DNA from: a bacterium
GTDB taxonomy: Bacteria > Planctomycetota > UBA1135 > UBA2386
Direction of reading: 5' to 3'
NCBI GenBank assembly: GCA_030432695.1
Contig: JAUILN010000003.1
Span: forward strand, 682,001-746,000
Length of the DNA stretch: 64,000 nt
Shown here: positions 18,089 through 27,089 of the stretch, piece after piece
How positions within the stretch are numbered: the first letter of the stretch is position 1
Layout of the letters: each line of letters begins with the position of its first letter
Made by a program: the position numbers and the translations under genes
Notes under the pieces: model-generated
The model's database searches: none
What the model was told of the DNA's origin: nothing
What the model saw: only the letters and a program-made list of their open reading frames with translations

Positions 18089-21000
18089 GTGCTCCGCAAT
18101 CAGGAAACGACCCCGCGCGCACCCCATCGGTGCGCTGCGTTCTGCGTGATCTGCTGGCTCATGGTGCTGGCCGCCGTCGGCGCCGGCACCGGGCTCGCTG
18201 CCCAGCAGCCCGTTCGGGTGATCAGGCTGGCCGATCCAGCTCAGGAGCTGCCGCCGGAACTCTTGGCAGAGATGGCCAAGCAGGGCGTGGCGGTTCCCGG
18301 TGCGGTCGTTGCCGCGGAGGCGGGTGACGACGACACCCCGAAGGCGCCGGACCCGCGCGTGCAGCAACTCCAGCAGGCGCTGCTGCAGGCGACATTCGAT
18401 CGACGCCCCTCCGCCGTGCTCGAAGCCTGGCGCAGGCCCGAGCCGGAGCGCATCGAGTGGGCGCCGCTGCCGCCGGTGGAGCCGCCAGCCGCTCCGGTCG
18501 AGGAGGACGAGCCCGCTGCCGACCAGGGCGCAGGCGATTCGAACGACGGTGTCGAGGACCCGACAGCCCAGATCGACGAGGCCGCCAGGACCGCCGAGGG
18601 TGAAGATGCAGACCCCGGAGAGTCGCCGGCCGCCGAGGATGGCGAGGAGGTCGTCGGCGACGGTGAGTCCGAGTCTGTCGCCGACGGCGAGGCCGCCGCG
18701 GAGGAGGATGCCGACGCCGGGCCAGCCGAGGAGGGCAGCACCGAGCAGGCGACTGCGGAGCAGGCCGCGGCCGCGAAGGTCGCCGCAGAGCAGGCTGCCG
18801 CCGCGCAGGCTGCCGCGGCCGAAGCTGCCAAGGAGCGGGCCGAGGCCGAGGCCGAGAACCAGAAGAAGCTGGTCGAGCACGTGGCCCGCGAGATCGAGAT
18901 CCTGCAGCGCGACGTCACCCTCGGGCGGTGGGATGCGGTCCGGGCCTTCTTCGCGCAATTCGACGCCGAGTTCACCAAGACCGCATTCCCGCAGTTCCTG
19001 CAGAAGCTGCCCAACGCGCCGCGCACGCAGCCGGTCCGCAACGTGCCGCCGGACCTCGTCGAGCAGAACGAGTTCTCGGTCCAGGACGTTCTCGGCATCG
19101 TCGCGCTGGCGCCGGGTGAGGACGGATTCACCGAGGCGCACGTGCCGATGCTGGTGCCGATGCTGCAGCGCGCGCTCGCGGCCGGGCACACGATCGAAGG
19201 GCTCGTCGCCGACTTCGTCGCCGCGACCGAGCGGCCCGAGGAGGAGCGGACGCTCGCGCCGCGGCGCGCCGCACAGCTGCTGGCAGCGATCGGCCGTGTC
19301 GACGAGATCGGTCGCTTCCTGCCCTCCCTGGAGCAGGCCGTCACCGACAACGACCGCGAGGCGATGAATCTACTGGCTCGCCATGCCCTGGCACTCCACG
19401 CCGAGGACAAGAAGCCCGAACAGCTGCGTGCTGCCTGGGACGCGACGCAGGCTGCGCTCGCGGCTGGCGAGATCGAGGAGGATGACAAGACCGAGGCGCT
19501 CGGCCGCGCGGTCGAGATCGCGCCGCAGCTCGACGACGAGGTCGGCGACCGCTGGCTCGAAGAGGGCTTCGGCGCGGCACCCGAGCGCGGCATGGAGATC
19601 CTCGCGGCGATGGGAGCCGCCGCGTCCCGCGGTTTCGAGACCGACGCGCGCGATCCGGAGAAGCGGCTGCGCACGCTGAAGCTGCAGTCGACGGCGGTGG
19701 AGGCGCTGCTCCGTCACGCGCCCGAGCGTGCCGCCGAGTGGCAGCCGACTCTGCGGATCCTGGCCGAGAATTGGCTCGACGAGGCTCTGCACTCCTACCG
19801 CAACTCCACGGCCACGCGTAGCGGGCCGATGATGCAGCGCGACTACTACGGCAACATCTTCTACTCGCCGTACCAGAGCTCGCGGAACATGCAGGCGCCG
19901 CCGATCGAGCCCGACGAGCTGCTCGAGATCCAGCCGCGGGGTCGCTGGTTGGAGTTGATCGACGCCGACCTGCAGCCGAAGTACTCCGGCCTGGTCGCCC
20001 AGCTGTGGCTGAAGGTGAACGAGCCGGAGGAGGCGTTCCCCTACATCGAGCGCATGGCGACCGTGCGTCCGGAGCTCGCCGAAGACCTGGTCTCCGAGTT
20101 CCTGCGGGTGTGGACCAAGAACCACAACCCCAACCAGCAGTCGGCCTACACCGACCCGTACATGTTCATCTACGGGTTCGAGGAGCGGAAGGCGGCGATC
20201 CCGCTGACGCGCTCCAAGCAGGAGCGCAACCTGAAGGAACTCTCGGAGTGGGTCTCGCGGCTGCGGGCGCTGCCGCTCGAGGAGATCGACGAGAAGCTCC
20301 TGGTCAGCGCGTTCACCGGCTGCCACGGCGTGGCCGAGGTCTACCGGCTCGAGGCGATCGAGGGCGTGTTCGGTGACCTGGAGCAGCTCGAGCCCGACAC
20401 GCTGGCGACGTTGATCCAGACCATGCGTGCCAACCTGGCCGGCGTGTGGCGCAAGCCGTCGACGCAGAAGGACGCCGGGACCAAGCGCAAGCAGAAGGAT
20501 CTCGAGGCCGAGGTGCTGCGCGGCTATCAGGTCGCGAACGCGGTGATGTCGAAGGCGCTCGAAGACCACCCCGGGAACTGGCAGCTGCTGTCGGCGCAAG
20601 CAGCGGTGATGCACGACGAGAACGAGTTCCGCGCCGACCTCGGCAACGACGCCGAGTTCGCCGGCCGTCGCCTCGCCGCGCTGGAGCGATTCCGCGAGGC
20701 CGCGACCCGCTACTGCGAGGCGGCACCCGACCTCGGTGAGAAGGAGTGGACCACCGACGCCTTCGACGTGTGGTTCTATGCGGGTCTCGGAGCTTGCGAC
20801 CTGGGCGGGATCGACCAGTCCACCCGCCCGGAGACCCACCAGCCCGGCCTGATCCGCGCGGCGCTCGACTCGATGCCCAAGGCGGCGCGCGAGTTCCACG
20901 TGGGTCGCTTCGCGAACAACCTGTTCAGTCGACTCAGCGGTGTGAATCCGGCGGTGAAGGTCCGCTACCTGCGGGCCGGGTTCGAGATCGTCGGTGACGA

Positions 21001-22237
21001 CGAACGCGCCGAACAGGCCCGCGAGGTCTTCGACTACTACGGCGACCTGGTGAGCGAACTCCAGCTGGTCACCGCCGTGGACGGTGATGTAGAGGTCGGC
21101 AGCGACGAGCCGTTCGGTCTGCGCGTCGACCTCCGGCACACCAAGGAGATCGAGCGCGAGAGTGGCGGCTTCGGCAAGTACCTGGTCAACCAGAACCAGT
21201 CGACCGCGTTCTCCTACAACTACGGCCGCCCGCTGGAGGACTACCGCGACAAGTTCGAAGAGGCGGCGCGGCAGGCGTTGGAGGAGCAGTTCGAGGTGGT
21301 CTCGGTCACCTTCAACCGGCCCGACGTCCAGTCGAAGGCGACCGCCGAGTACGGCTGGCGGCGCACGCCCTATGCCTACCTGCTGCTGAAGGCCCGCGGC
21401 CCCGAGGTCGACAAGGTGCCGTCCTTGCGCATCGACCTCGACTTCCTCGACACCTCGGGCTACGCGGTGATCCCGATCGAGTCGGCGGAGCTGCCCATCG
21501 ATGCCAGCAGCGTCTCGGGCGCCAACCGGCCCTACAGCGAGATCGAGATCACCCAGGTCCTCGACGAGCGCGAGTCGGCCGACGGCAAGTTGGGCCTGGA
21601 GATCCGCGCGGTCGCGCAGGGCCTGGTGCCGGAACTCGAGGACCTGGTCGAGCTGGAGTTCGACGACTTCGTGGTCGCCGACGTCGAGGACCCGGGCCTG
21701 TCGGTGAACGAGTTCGCCGAGGACGGGGACGGCGTGGTCTCGGAGCGGACCTTCACGCTGAAACTCGAGCCGCGCGAGGGCCTGCGCCCCGAGGCGGCGA
21801 AGAGCTTCCGCTACGCGGCGCCCAAGGACGCCGAGGTGAAGGTCGCCTACCAGCGCTACGACGATGCCGACCTGCGTGAGGCGACGGCGGTCGTCGATCT
21901 GGAGGCCGACTACGGTGAGCCCGCGCCGGTCTGGCCGTGGATCGTCGGGGGCGTGGTCCTCCTGGCGTTGCTCGGTGGCCTCGGCTTCGCGCTGACCCGC
22001 GGCGGCAGCACCGGGCCGCAGGTCGCGGTCCATGCCTTGCCGGAGACGCTTACCCCGTTCGCGGCGGTAGGACTGCTGCGCGAGGTGCGCGCGGCGCGTG
22101 CCGCCACCGATCCGGCGCGTGCCGAGATCGATGCCGACATCGCGCGCATCGAGGCCCGCTACTTCGGCGAGGGCACCGGTGCGGACATCGACCTGCGGGC
22201 CACCGTCGAACGGTGGTTGCGCGCGCGCGCCTCCTGA
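18089..22237 (+). CDS. Giant membrane-anchored protein of the second Bat-type locus
   Basis: The protein is 1382 residues from the GTG at 18089 (1392 if GTG 18059 is used). An N-terminal signal or anchor (FCVICWLMVLAAVGAGTGLA) is followed by a low-complexity Ala/Glu/Asp/Pro region (about residues 130-275) with runs such as AEQAAAAKVAAEQAAAAQAA. A long helical, TPR-like body follows, with many Glu, Leu and Arg (DEIGRFLPSLEQAVTDNDRE, RAAWDATQAALAAGEIEEDD). A beta-rich part then leads to a single C-terminal helix (VWPWIVGGVVLLALLGGLGF) and a short cytoplasmic tail. I do not recognise the family. Its place after the VWA and TPR genes suggests the large surface component of a Bat-like complex, perhaps BatD-like in topology. 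That is inference. Confidence 0.75.
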   Translation: MLRNQETTPRAPHRCAAFCVICWLMVLAAVGAGTGLAAQQPVRVIRLADPAQELPPELLAEMAKQGVAVPGAVVAAEAGDDDTPKAPDPRVQQLQQALLQATFDRRPSAVLEAWRRPEPERIEWAPLPPVEPPAAPVEEDEPAADQGAGDSNDGVEDPTAQIDEAARTAEGEDADPGESPAAEDGEEVVGDGESESVADGEAAAEEDADAGPAEEGSTEQATAEQAAAAKVAAEQAAAAQAAAAEAAKERAEAEAENQKKLVEHVAREIEILQRDVTLGRWDAVRAFFAQFDAEFTKTAFPQFLQKLPNAPRTQPVRNVPPDLVEQNEFSVQDVLGIVALAPGEDGFTEAHVPMLVPMLQRALAAGHTIEGLVADFVAATERPEEERTLAPRRAAQLLAAIGRVDEIGRFLPSLEQAVTDNDREAMNLLARHALALHAEDKKPEQLRAAWDATQAALAAGEIEEDDKTEALGRAVEIAPQLDDEVGDRWLEEGFGAAPERGMEILAAMGAAASRGFETDARDPEKRLRTLKLQSTAVEALLRHAPERAAEWQPTLRILAENWLDEALHSYRNSTATRSGPMMQRDYYGNIFYSPYQSSRNMQAPPIEPDELLEIQPRGRWLELIDADLQPKYSGLVAQLWLKVNEPEEAFPYIERMATVRPELAEDLVSEFLRVWTKNHNPNQQSAYTDPYMFIYGFEERKAAIPLTRSKQERNLKELSEWVSRLRALPLEEIDEKLLVSAFTGCHGVAEVYRLEAIEGVFGDLEQLEPDTLATLIQTMRANLAGVWRKPSTQKDAGTKRKQKDLEAEVLRGYQVANAVMSKALEDHPGNWQLLSAQAAVMHDENEFRADLGNDAEFAGRRLAALERFREAATRYCEAAPDLGEKEWTTDAFDVWFYAGLGACDLGGIDQSTRPETHQPGLIRAALDSMPKAAREFHVGRFANNLFSRLSGVNPAVKVRYLRAGFEIVGDDERAEQAREVFDYYGDLVSELQLVTAVDGDVEVGSDEPFGLRVDLRHTKEIERESGGFGKYLVNQNQSTAFSYNYGRPLEDYRDKFEEAARQALEEQFEVVSVTFNRPDVQSKATAEYGWRRTPYAYLLLKARGPEVDKVPSLRIDLDFLDTSGYAVIPIESAELPIDASSVSGANRPYSEIEITQVLDERESADGKLGLEIRAVAQGLVPELEDLVELEFDDFVVADVEDPGLSVNEFAEDGDGVVSERTFTLKLEPREGLRPEAAKSFRYAAPKDAEVKVAYQRYDDADLREATAVVDLEADYGEPAPVWPWIVGGVVLLALLGGLGFALTRGGSTGPQVAVHALPETLTPFAAVGLLREVRAARAATDPARAEIDADIARIEARYFGEGTGADIDLRATVERWLRARAS

Positions 22238-22264
22238 TCGGGCCGACCCACGAGGACTCCCATC

Positions 22265-23530
22265 ATGATCCGACACTTCCTTCCGCTCCTCGCCGCCGGC
22301 TTCGTCCTCGCGGGCGGCGCCCCCACCCAGGACGCCGCCCCGCAGGTGATGGGGCACCGCAGCGTCGTCGACGGGATCGACGTCGTGCACCTTCGCGGCA
22401 CTCCGACCGAGCAGGCCTTCGCCGAGGGCTACCTCTGCGCCGAGGAGATCCCGGCACTGTTCCGGGACGTGGTCCTCAATGGCCCGCTGCTGCCCGAGGA
22501 GGCCAAGAAGCAGGCTGCCGGGCTGTGGAACCTGATGGTCCTGCCGACCATCAACAAGCGCGTCGCGTTCCCCGAGGTCTACCGCGAGCGGGCCGAGGCG
22601 CTGCTCGACGGCATCGCGGCGCGCGATCCCGACCTCCTCGAGATCCCCGAGCTGCGGCGTGAGCTGGGCGCCGAGGATCTACTGGCCGTCGCGACCTTCC
22701 CGGACTTCGCCGGCCTCGCCTGCTCGTCGTTCGTCGCCTGGGGTGATCGGGTGCAGGGCAAGGGCCCGCTGGTCGGTCGCAACCTCGACTACTTCGCCAC
22801 CGACCAGCTGCTCCAGGAGTCGATGGTGTTCGTGCGCGCGCCGAGCGAGGGGCGGCGCGGCTGGGTCTCGATCGGCTGGCCGGGGATCCTCGGCTGTCTG
22901 ACCGGGATCTCGGAGGACGGCCTGTTCGTGTCGATCCACGACGTGCCGGCCGACGCGCTCGAGGACGGCAAGGTCACCCCGCGGCCGATCGCGCTGCAGG
23001 AGCTGCTCGAGACGGTGGAGCCGGGCCGCAACCCGGTCGCCGCTGCCACCGCATCGCTCCGCGAGCACACCTACGGCATGGGCGGCAACTTCCTGTTCGC
23101 CTGGAAGGGCCACGGCGACCAGCGTGGTCCCGGTGGCGCGGTGTTCGAGGTCTTCCCCGCGGAGTCTGCCGAGGCCGGCGTGACCCCGCGTCTGCCGGAA
23201 GCCGGCCAGGCCTGGATCACCTGCTCCAACCACCACCGCGCGCGCATCGAGCCGCCCTACCGCTGCAACCGCTACTTCGCGCTGTTCGACGGCCTCGGGG
23301 CCCTCGAGGCGGCGATCGATCTCGACGGTGCCGGAAACATGATCCGCGAGTCGGAGGTGCGCGGCACGCTGCACCAGGTCGTCGCCGATCTCGACGCCGG
23401 CACCTTCTCGCTGCGTCTGCGCCGCAAGCCGCGCGAGAACGAATGGAGCGAGGCCGGGCCGTGGAGCGTCGCGGAGTTGCTGGCCGAGGCCGTGAGCGGA
23501 CCGACGGTCGAGAGTCGCGGCGGGCGGTGA
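22265..23530 (+). CDS. C45-family autoproteolytic acyltransferase/hydrolase, exported
   Basis: The protein is 421 residues with a signal peptide (FLPLLAAGFVLAGGAPTQ). A GAGGA-like site precedes the ATG. The C45/NTN-hydrolase pattern is present: a pro-segment with GTPTEQAFAEGYLCAEEI, then the expected nucleophile Cys153 in LACSSFVAWGD followed by GPLVGRNLDYF, and later SNHHRARIEPPYRCNRYF. In this family (acyl-CoA:6-aminopenicillanic acid acyltransferase and relatives) the chain cleaves itself before the Cys, which becomes the N-terminal nucleophile for amide bonds. The substrate is unknown. It overlaps the next lipoprotein gene by GTGA. Confidence 0.85.
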   Translation: MIRHFLPLLAAGFVLAGGAPTQDAAPQVMGHRSVVDGIDVVHLRGTPTEQAFAEGYLCAEEIPALFRDVVLNGPLLPEEAKKQAAGLWNLMVLPTINKRVAFPEVYRERAEALLDGIAARDPDLLEIPELRRELGAEDLLAVATFPDFAGLACSSFVAWGDRVQGKGPLVGRNLDYFATDQLLQESMVFVRAPSEGRRGWVSIGWPGILGCLTGISEDGLFVSIHDVPADALEDGKVTPRPIALQELLETVEPGRNPVAAATASLREHTYGMGGNFLFAWKGHGDQRGPGGAVFEVFPAESAEAGVTPRLPEAGQAWITCSNHHRARIEPPYRCNRYFALFDGLGALEAAIDLDGAGNMIRESEVRGTLHQVVADLDAGTFSLRLRRKPRENEWSEAGPWSVAELLAEAVSGPTVESRGGR

Positions 23531-24396
23531 GGCGGTTCGCGGTCGCCCTCTGGATGCTGGCTAGCGCGTGCGAGCCATCCGGCCCGTCCGCGGTCGGGGT
23601 GCCGCCTGCGCAGTCCGGAGCCATCCACTTCGTCCACGTCGCCTGGCCGGGTCGACCGCTCAGCGACGAGATGGACCGGGTCGTGTTCGGTGATCCACAG
23701 GTCGCGAAGGGGCTCGAGGGTGCGTCGTTCCGTCGCACCACCGTTGCCGACGCGCCCGTGTCGATCGCGCGGGAGCTGGCCGGAGTCGGGACGGCATGCG
23801 TCGATGGGGAGGGAGACGTCATCGCGGTCCTCGTCGGACCCTCGAGTGCAGGTCGCCTCCTCGAGTTCGTCGAGGCGGGAGACCGGCTCGTGGCGACTCG
23901 GCACGGGCTGAGGGGGCGGCCCCTGGAGCGTGCGCGCTTCGACCTGCGCCATGGGCTGGCCGCTCGGGTGCGGCGCGATCTCGCGGTGGCCCCGGGAGAG
24001 GATGCGGCGCTGCTGCGGATCGAGGCGGAGCTGCGATGCGGTGATCTCGCGGCCGCACGTGCCGAGCTGGAGCAGCTGGCCCCGTCTCCGGCCGGGTCCG
24101 TGTTGGGCGCCTGGTTGGCCGTCCTCGACGCTCGTCCGGGTGATGCGCTGCAGGCCCTCGAACGACGTAGCGCGTTCGGCCAGCGAGACCCGATCTGGGT
24201 GTCGATCGCCGGCGCAGCGACCTACTGGCGCGGCCGGGCGCTACTCGATCTGGGGCGGCGTGCCGAGGCCTACGCGGAACTCGAAGCACTCGCCGCGGAC
24301 CCCGACGCGGACTGGCGCCCGGCCGCCGAGGAACTCCTCCAGAGCATGGTCCGCCATGCGGAGGGTCATTCGCATGCCGGCGACTCCCGGGACTGA
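23527..24396 (+). CDS. Lipoprotein with cysteine-less thioredoxin-like domain and TPR-like tail
   Basis: The protein is 289 residues from the GTG at 23527, which overlaps the C45 gene's stop. The signal ends in a lipobox (WMLASAC-E). Residues ~35-130 follow the thioredoxin plan seen in DUF255-like or thioredoxin-family proteins: HFVHVAWPGRPLSDEMDRVV, then FGDPQVAKGLEG, then a VDGEGDVIAVLVG strand pair. The position of the usual WCxxC holds WPGRPLS, so the redox cysteines are gone. The second half is Ala/Leu/Arg-rich with TPR-like helices (ALLRIEAELRCGDLAAARAE, GRALLDLGRRAEAYAELEAL). It is probably a structural or binding protein rather than an oxidoreductase. Coupling to the C45 hydrolase suggests a joint role. 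Confidence 0.72.
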   Translation: MRRFAVALWMLASACEPSGPSAVGVPPAQSGAIHFVHVAWPGRPLSDEMDRVVFGDPQVAKGLEGASFRRTTVADAPVSIARELAGVGTACVDGEGDVIAVLVGPSSAGRLLEFVEAGDRLVATRHGLRGRPLERARFDLRHGLAARVRRDLAVAPGEDAALLRIEAELRCGDLAAARAELEQLAPSPAGSVLGAWLAVLDARPGDALQALERRSAFGQRDPIWVSIAGAATYWRGRALLDLGRRAEAYAELEALAADPDADWRPAAEELLQSMVRHAEGHSHAGDSRD

Positions 24397-24528
24397 CCGC
24401 ACTTCGGCCGGGGTCGAGGCGACCACGCGCGACTGCGCCAGACGCAGGTTCCGCGTGGGTCTGGCTCGTTTCGTGCACCCGTCGCAACGAGTCCCGGATA
24501 CCGGTGGCCTGCCTCCGTCCCTCGATCG

Positions 24529-25731
24529 GTGAAGAAGATGCGATCCCTGCTTCCGCTCGTGCTGCTCTGCGGCGCTCTGTCTGCCCAGTCCCGGACCTTC
24601 GTGGTCGCGCCGTCGCCGGGAAACGGGGTCGACTTCGTCGACATTCCGCCGGCGGTGGCCGCCGCGGCGCCGGGCGATCTCATCGTCGTCCGGGCCGGTA
24701 CCTACTCCGGGTTCACGGTCCGGGAGGGGATCCGGATCCTGGGTGAGGGGGCCATCTGCGGGTCCGTGGAAGTCCGCTCCATCCCGGTGTCGGAGCAGTG
24801 CTCGCTGACCGGGCTGACGATCGACGGCGATTCGCAGTCCGGTTCGTTCACGGTGGCGGACTGTGTCGGGCCCGTGCTGATCCAGGACGTCCGGCTCACG
24901 GTGGACTGGCCGCCGTCGGGCTTGCCGTTCCAGGGGCTCCGGGTGCTCCGGAGTGCCTCGGTGGGGCTGACGAACTGTGACGCCACCGGTAGCCCGGCTC
25001 TGTCGGTGGTCGACTCGACCGTGTCGGTCGCGGGCTCGACCCTGCGCGGCCTGTCGAGCTTCGTCCAGCGGGGCAGCGTGGCGACCCCCAACTACGCCGG
25101 GGTAGAGGCCACCCGAGCGCGCTTCGTGGTCGCGGCATCACGGATCCTCGGGGGGGGCGGTGCGACGAGCCAGTTCACGTCCTACCCGGGTCGTCCGGGC
25201 TTCGTCGCGGTCGATTCCCACGTCTCGATCGCGGCCGGAGGCGTCGCCGAGGTGCTCGCCGGAAGTCCAGGAGCGCCGGGTGCGGTGCCGGCCCTCGACG
25301 TGGACGGCGGCACGCTGGTGCTCGATCCTGGGGTCACGCTGCGGTCCTACGGCAGCCCGGACGTCGTCGGGAGTGCGATACGCGATCTGCGCGCGCTCCC
25401 GAGTCTGCAGATCAGCGGTGGGGAACGTGGCGGCATGATGCGCATCGACGTCGCCAGTCCGCAGGCCGGCCCCTTCGTCCTGATGGTGGGAGCGAAGGTG
25501 AGCGCCATGGAACTGTCGCCACTCGGACTGTCGTTCCTGGATCGATCGACCGCCTTCGACGTCCTGTCGATCTACCCGCCGACCGACTCGGTGGCGCTGA
25601 CCTTCCCGGTGCCGCAGGATCCGCGGCTGCAGGGCATCTCGATGGCCTTCCAGGTTCTCCAGGTCCAGGACCGGCACCTGCCGCAGCCCCGGGTGCGGTT
25701 CAGCAATCTGGCGGTCGGCGTGGTGCGGTGA
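24529..25731 (+). CDS. Exported right-handed beta-helix protein
   Basis: The protein is 400 residues from the GTG at 24529; the ATG at 24538 is nearly equivalent. The signal peptide is RSLLPLVLLCGALSAQS. The N-terminal part starts with the pattern FVDIPPAVAAAAPGDLIVV, then AGTYSGFTVREGIRILGEG. This is the usual entry to a pectin-lyase-like right-handed beta-helix of the secreted parallel-repeat type. Repeating strand-turn units continue to about residue 270 (LTGLTIDGDSQSG, VRLTVDWPPSG, RFVVAASRILGGGG). The last ~90 residues (VLMVGAKVSAMELSPLGLSF, FPVPQDPRLQGISMAFQVL) match the second half of the shared end domain. No catalytic residues were identified. Confidence 0.82.
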   Translation: MKKMRSLLPLVLLCGALSAQSRTFVVAPSPGNGVDFVDIPPAVAAAAPGDLIVVRAGTYSGFTVREGIRILGEGAICGSVEVRSIPVSEQCSLTGLTIDGDSQSGSFTVADCVGPVLIQDVRLTVDWPPSGLPFQGLRVLRSASVGLTNCDATGSPALSVVDSTVSVAGSTLRGLSSFVQRGSVATPNYAGVEATRARFVVAASRILGGGGATSQFTSYPGRPGFVAVDSHVSIAAGGVAEVLAGSPGAPGAVPALDVDGGTLVLDPGVTLRSYGSPDVVGSAIRDLRALPSLQISGGERGGMMRIDVASPQAGPFVLMVGAKVSAMELSPLGLSFLDRSTAFDVLSIYPPTDSVALTFPVPQDPRLQGISMAFQVLQVQDRHLPQPRVRFSNLAVGVVR

Positions 25732-25780
25732 GCCAGGCTGCTGGTCGGGGGCTGCCCGGATCGCGTGCTGCCGCGCGCCG

Positions 25781-26986
25781 TCAGCGACTGCCGACCTTCA
25801 GTCGCAGTCCCGGTGAGTGGACCAGGGCCAGGCAGCCGTTCGACCGGGGGTCGAGGACCCAGGCCTGCGCGAAGACCTCGTCGCCGCACAAGGCGGGATC
25901 GCAGATCGCAGGCAACGCGAAGCGCACGTCGCCGACCGGATCGGTGACCGACGAGATCGTCACGTTCGGGTTGACGAGGATGGTCTCCGGGCAGTTCGGG
26001 AACTGGAAGCTCAGCGCGCTCTGGCCGACCAGGAGGATCGTCGGCGCGTTGGGTGGTCCGGTGATCTCGACGTCGACCGGGCAGCCGGGCGTCGGGCGGT
26101 CGAGCGCGATCAGGGTCGGGGCCGTGTTGCCGCCGCCGAAGCCGGTGCCGTAGTTGTCGGCCAATGCCGGACCGTCGCAGCCCATGCAGTTGTGACCGAG
26201 CGAGAACTCGGTGGACCAGGTCTGGCCGGCGGGGATCGTCACGATCCACTCGAACGCACCCGTGTAGTCCCGTGCCGTTCCGCTGCTGAGTCCGTTGTCC
26301 GGCAGGGGACTACCGACCTGCAAGATGTGATTCTCGACCACCGGGAACGCGGCGACATGGAAGTGGTCGGCGCCTACGCCTCGGAACTCGAAACAGCCGC
26401 CGCAGGCGTCGCTGTCGACCACGATGTGGCGGTCGTTGGTGGAGAACGTCGACAGGTCGTCGTCGCCGAAAGAACCGTTGAGGTCGATGTCGGCGTAGGC
26501 GAACAGGCTCAACGAGATCGGGTTGCTGCCGAGATTGCGTAGGGTGACCGCGTGGGTCGTGGTCCCGCAGCGACGACCGCAGCAGGCGATGTCGATGTCG
26601 TAGCTCGCTTCCAACAGGCCGCGGGTATCGACGTCGGCCCACGTCAGCGATATGGCTCGACCGGAGCCATCCGGAGTCGGTCCCACGAGCTGGCCGTTGG
26701 AGTCGTTGAACGTCTGGGCGGTGGAGTCACTGCCGCCGGCTCCGTCGTCGTGGATCTGGTAGAAGATCCAGGCGCCGTACAGGTTGCCGAAGCCCTGGGT
26801 ACAGGGATCAGCGTTCATGTCGGCACTCGCCGACCGGTCGGTCGGCGCTGTTGGCACCGACAGCAGCGAGTAGCTGGCGATGTTGCTGCGGCAGCCGTCG
26901 CGGATCGTGGTGGCCTGGGCCGAGGCGTCGTGCGCGAAGGACAGCGCGGCGTACGACACGAGAAGGACGCGAGTGATGGAGAGCAT
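25781..26986 (-). CDS. Secreted Cys- and Gly-rich protein of unknown function
   Basis: The protein is 401 residues from the ATG at 26986; a longer frame to 27352 overlaps the divergent RHS gene and is rejected. The signal peptide is RVLLVSYAALSFAHDASAQA. The mature protein is Gly/Asp/Ser-rich and beta-like, with several cysteine pairs (DIACCGRRCG, DACGGCFEF, GHNCMGCDG) that suggest disulfides outside the cell. There is a DIDLNGSFGDDDL segment and a WSTEFSLGHN stretch typical of secreted vegetative-cell wall proteins. The end (TPGCPVDVEITGPPNAPTIL to DPRSNGCLALVHSPGLRL) is a diverged copy of the shared end domain. It is convergent with the beta-helix gene and divergent from the RHS gene. Confidence 0.75.
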   Translation of the reverse strand: MLSITRVLLVSYAALSFAHDASAQATTIRDGCRSNIASYSLLSVPTAPTDRSASADMNADPCTQGFGNLYGAWIFYQIHDDGAGGSDSTAQTFNDSNGQLVGPTPDGSGRAISLTWADVDTRGLLEASYDIDIACCGRRCGTTTHAVTLRNLGSNPISLSLFAYADIDLNGSFGDDDLSTFSTNDRHIVVDSDACGGCFEFRGVGADHFHVAAFPVVENHILQVGSPLPDNGLSSGTARDYTGAFEWIVTIPAGQTWSTEFSLGHNCMGCDGPALADNYGTGFGGGNTAPTLIALDRPTPGCPVDVEITGPPNAPTILLVGQSALSFQFPNCPETILVNPNVTISSVTDPVGDVRFALPAICDPALCGDEVFAQAWVLDPRSNGCLALVHSPGLRLKVGSR

Positions 26987-27089
26987 CCGGTTGCTCCTGA
27001 CCGGCGGGGGAGAGAGGGGGCGGGACTTGCGCCCGCGACGCCGGGCGGCAAGATCGGCGCCCGCTCGTCTTTCTGCAAGAGGTCCCCCC

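Noticed and set aside
19370..22390. 1006-codon open frame antisense to the giant Bat-locus protein
   Set aside because: Composition is that of a GC-rich shadow frame (R, L, V, H, G runs). The sense frame has a signal, helical body and membrane anchor.
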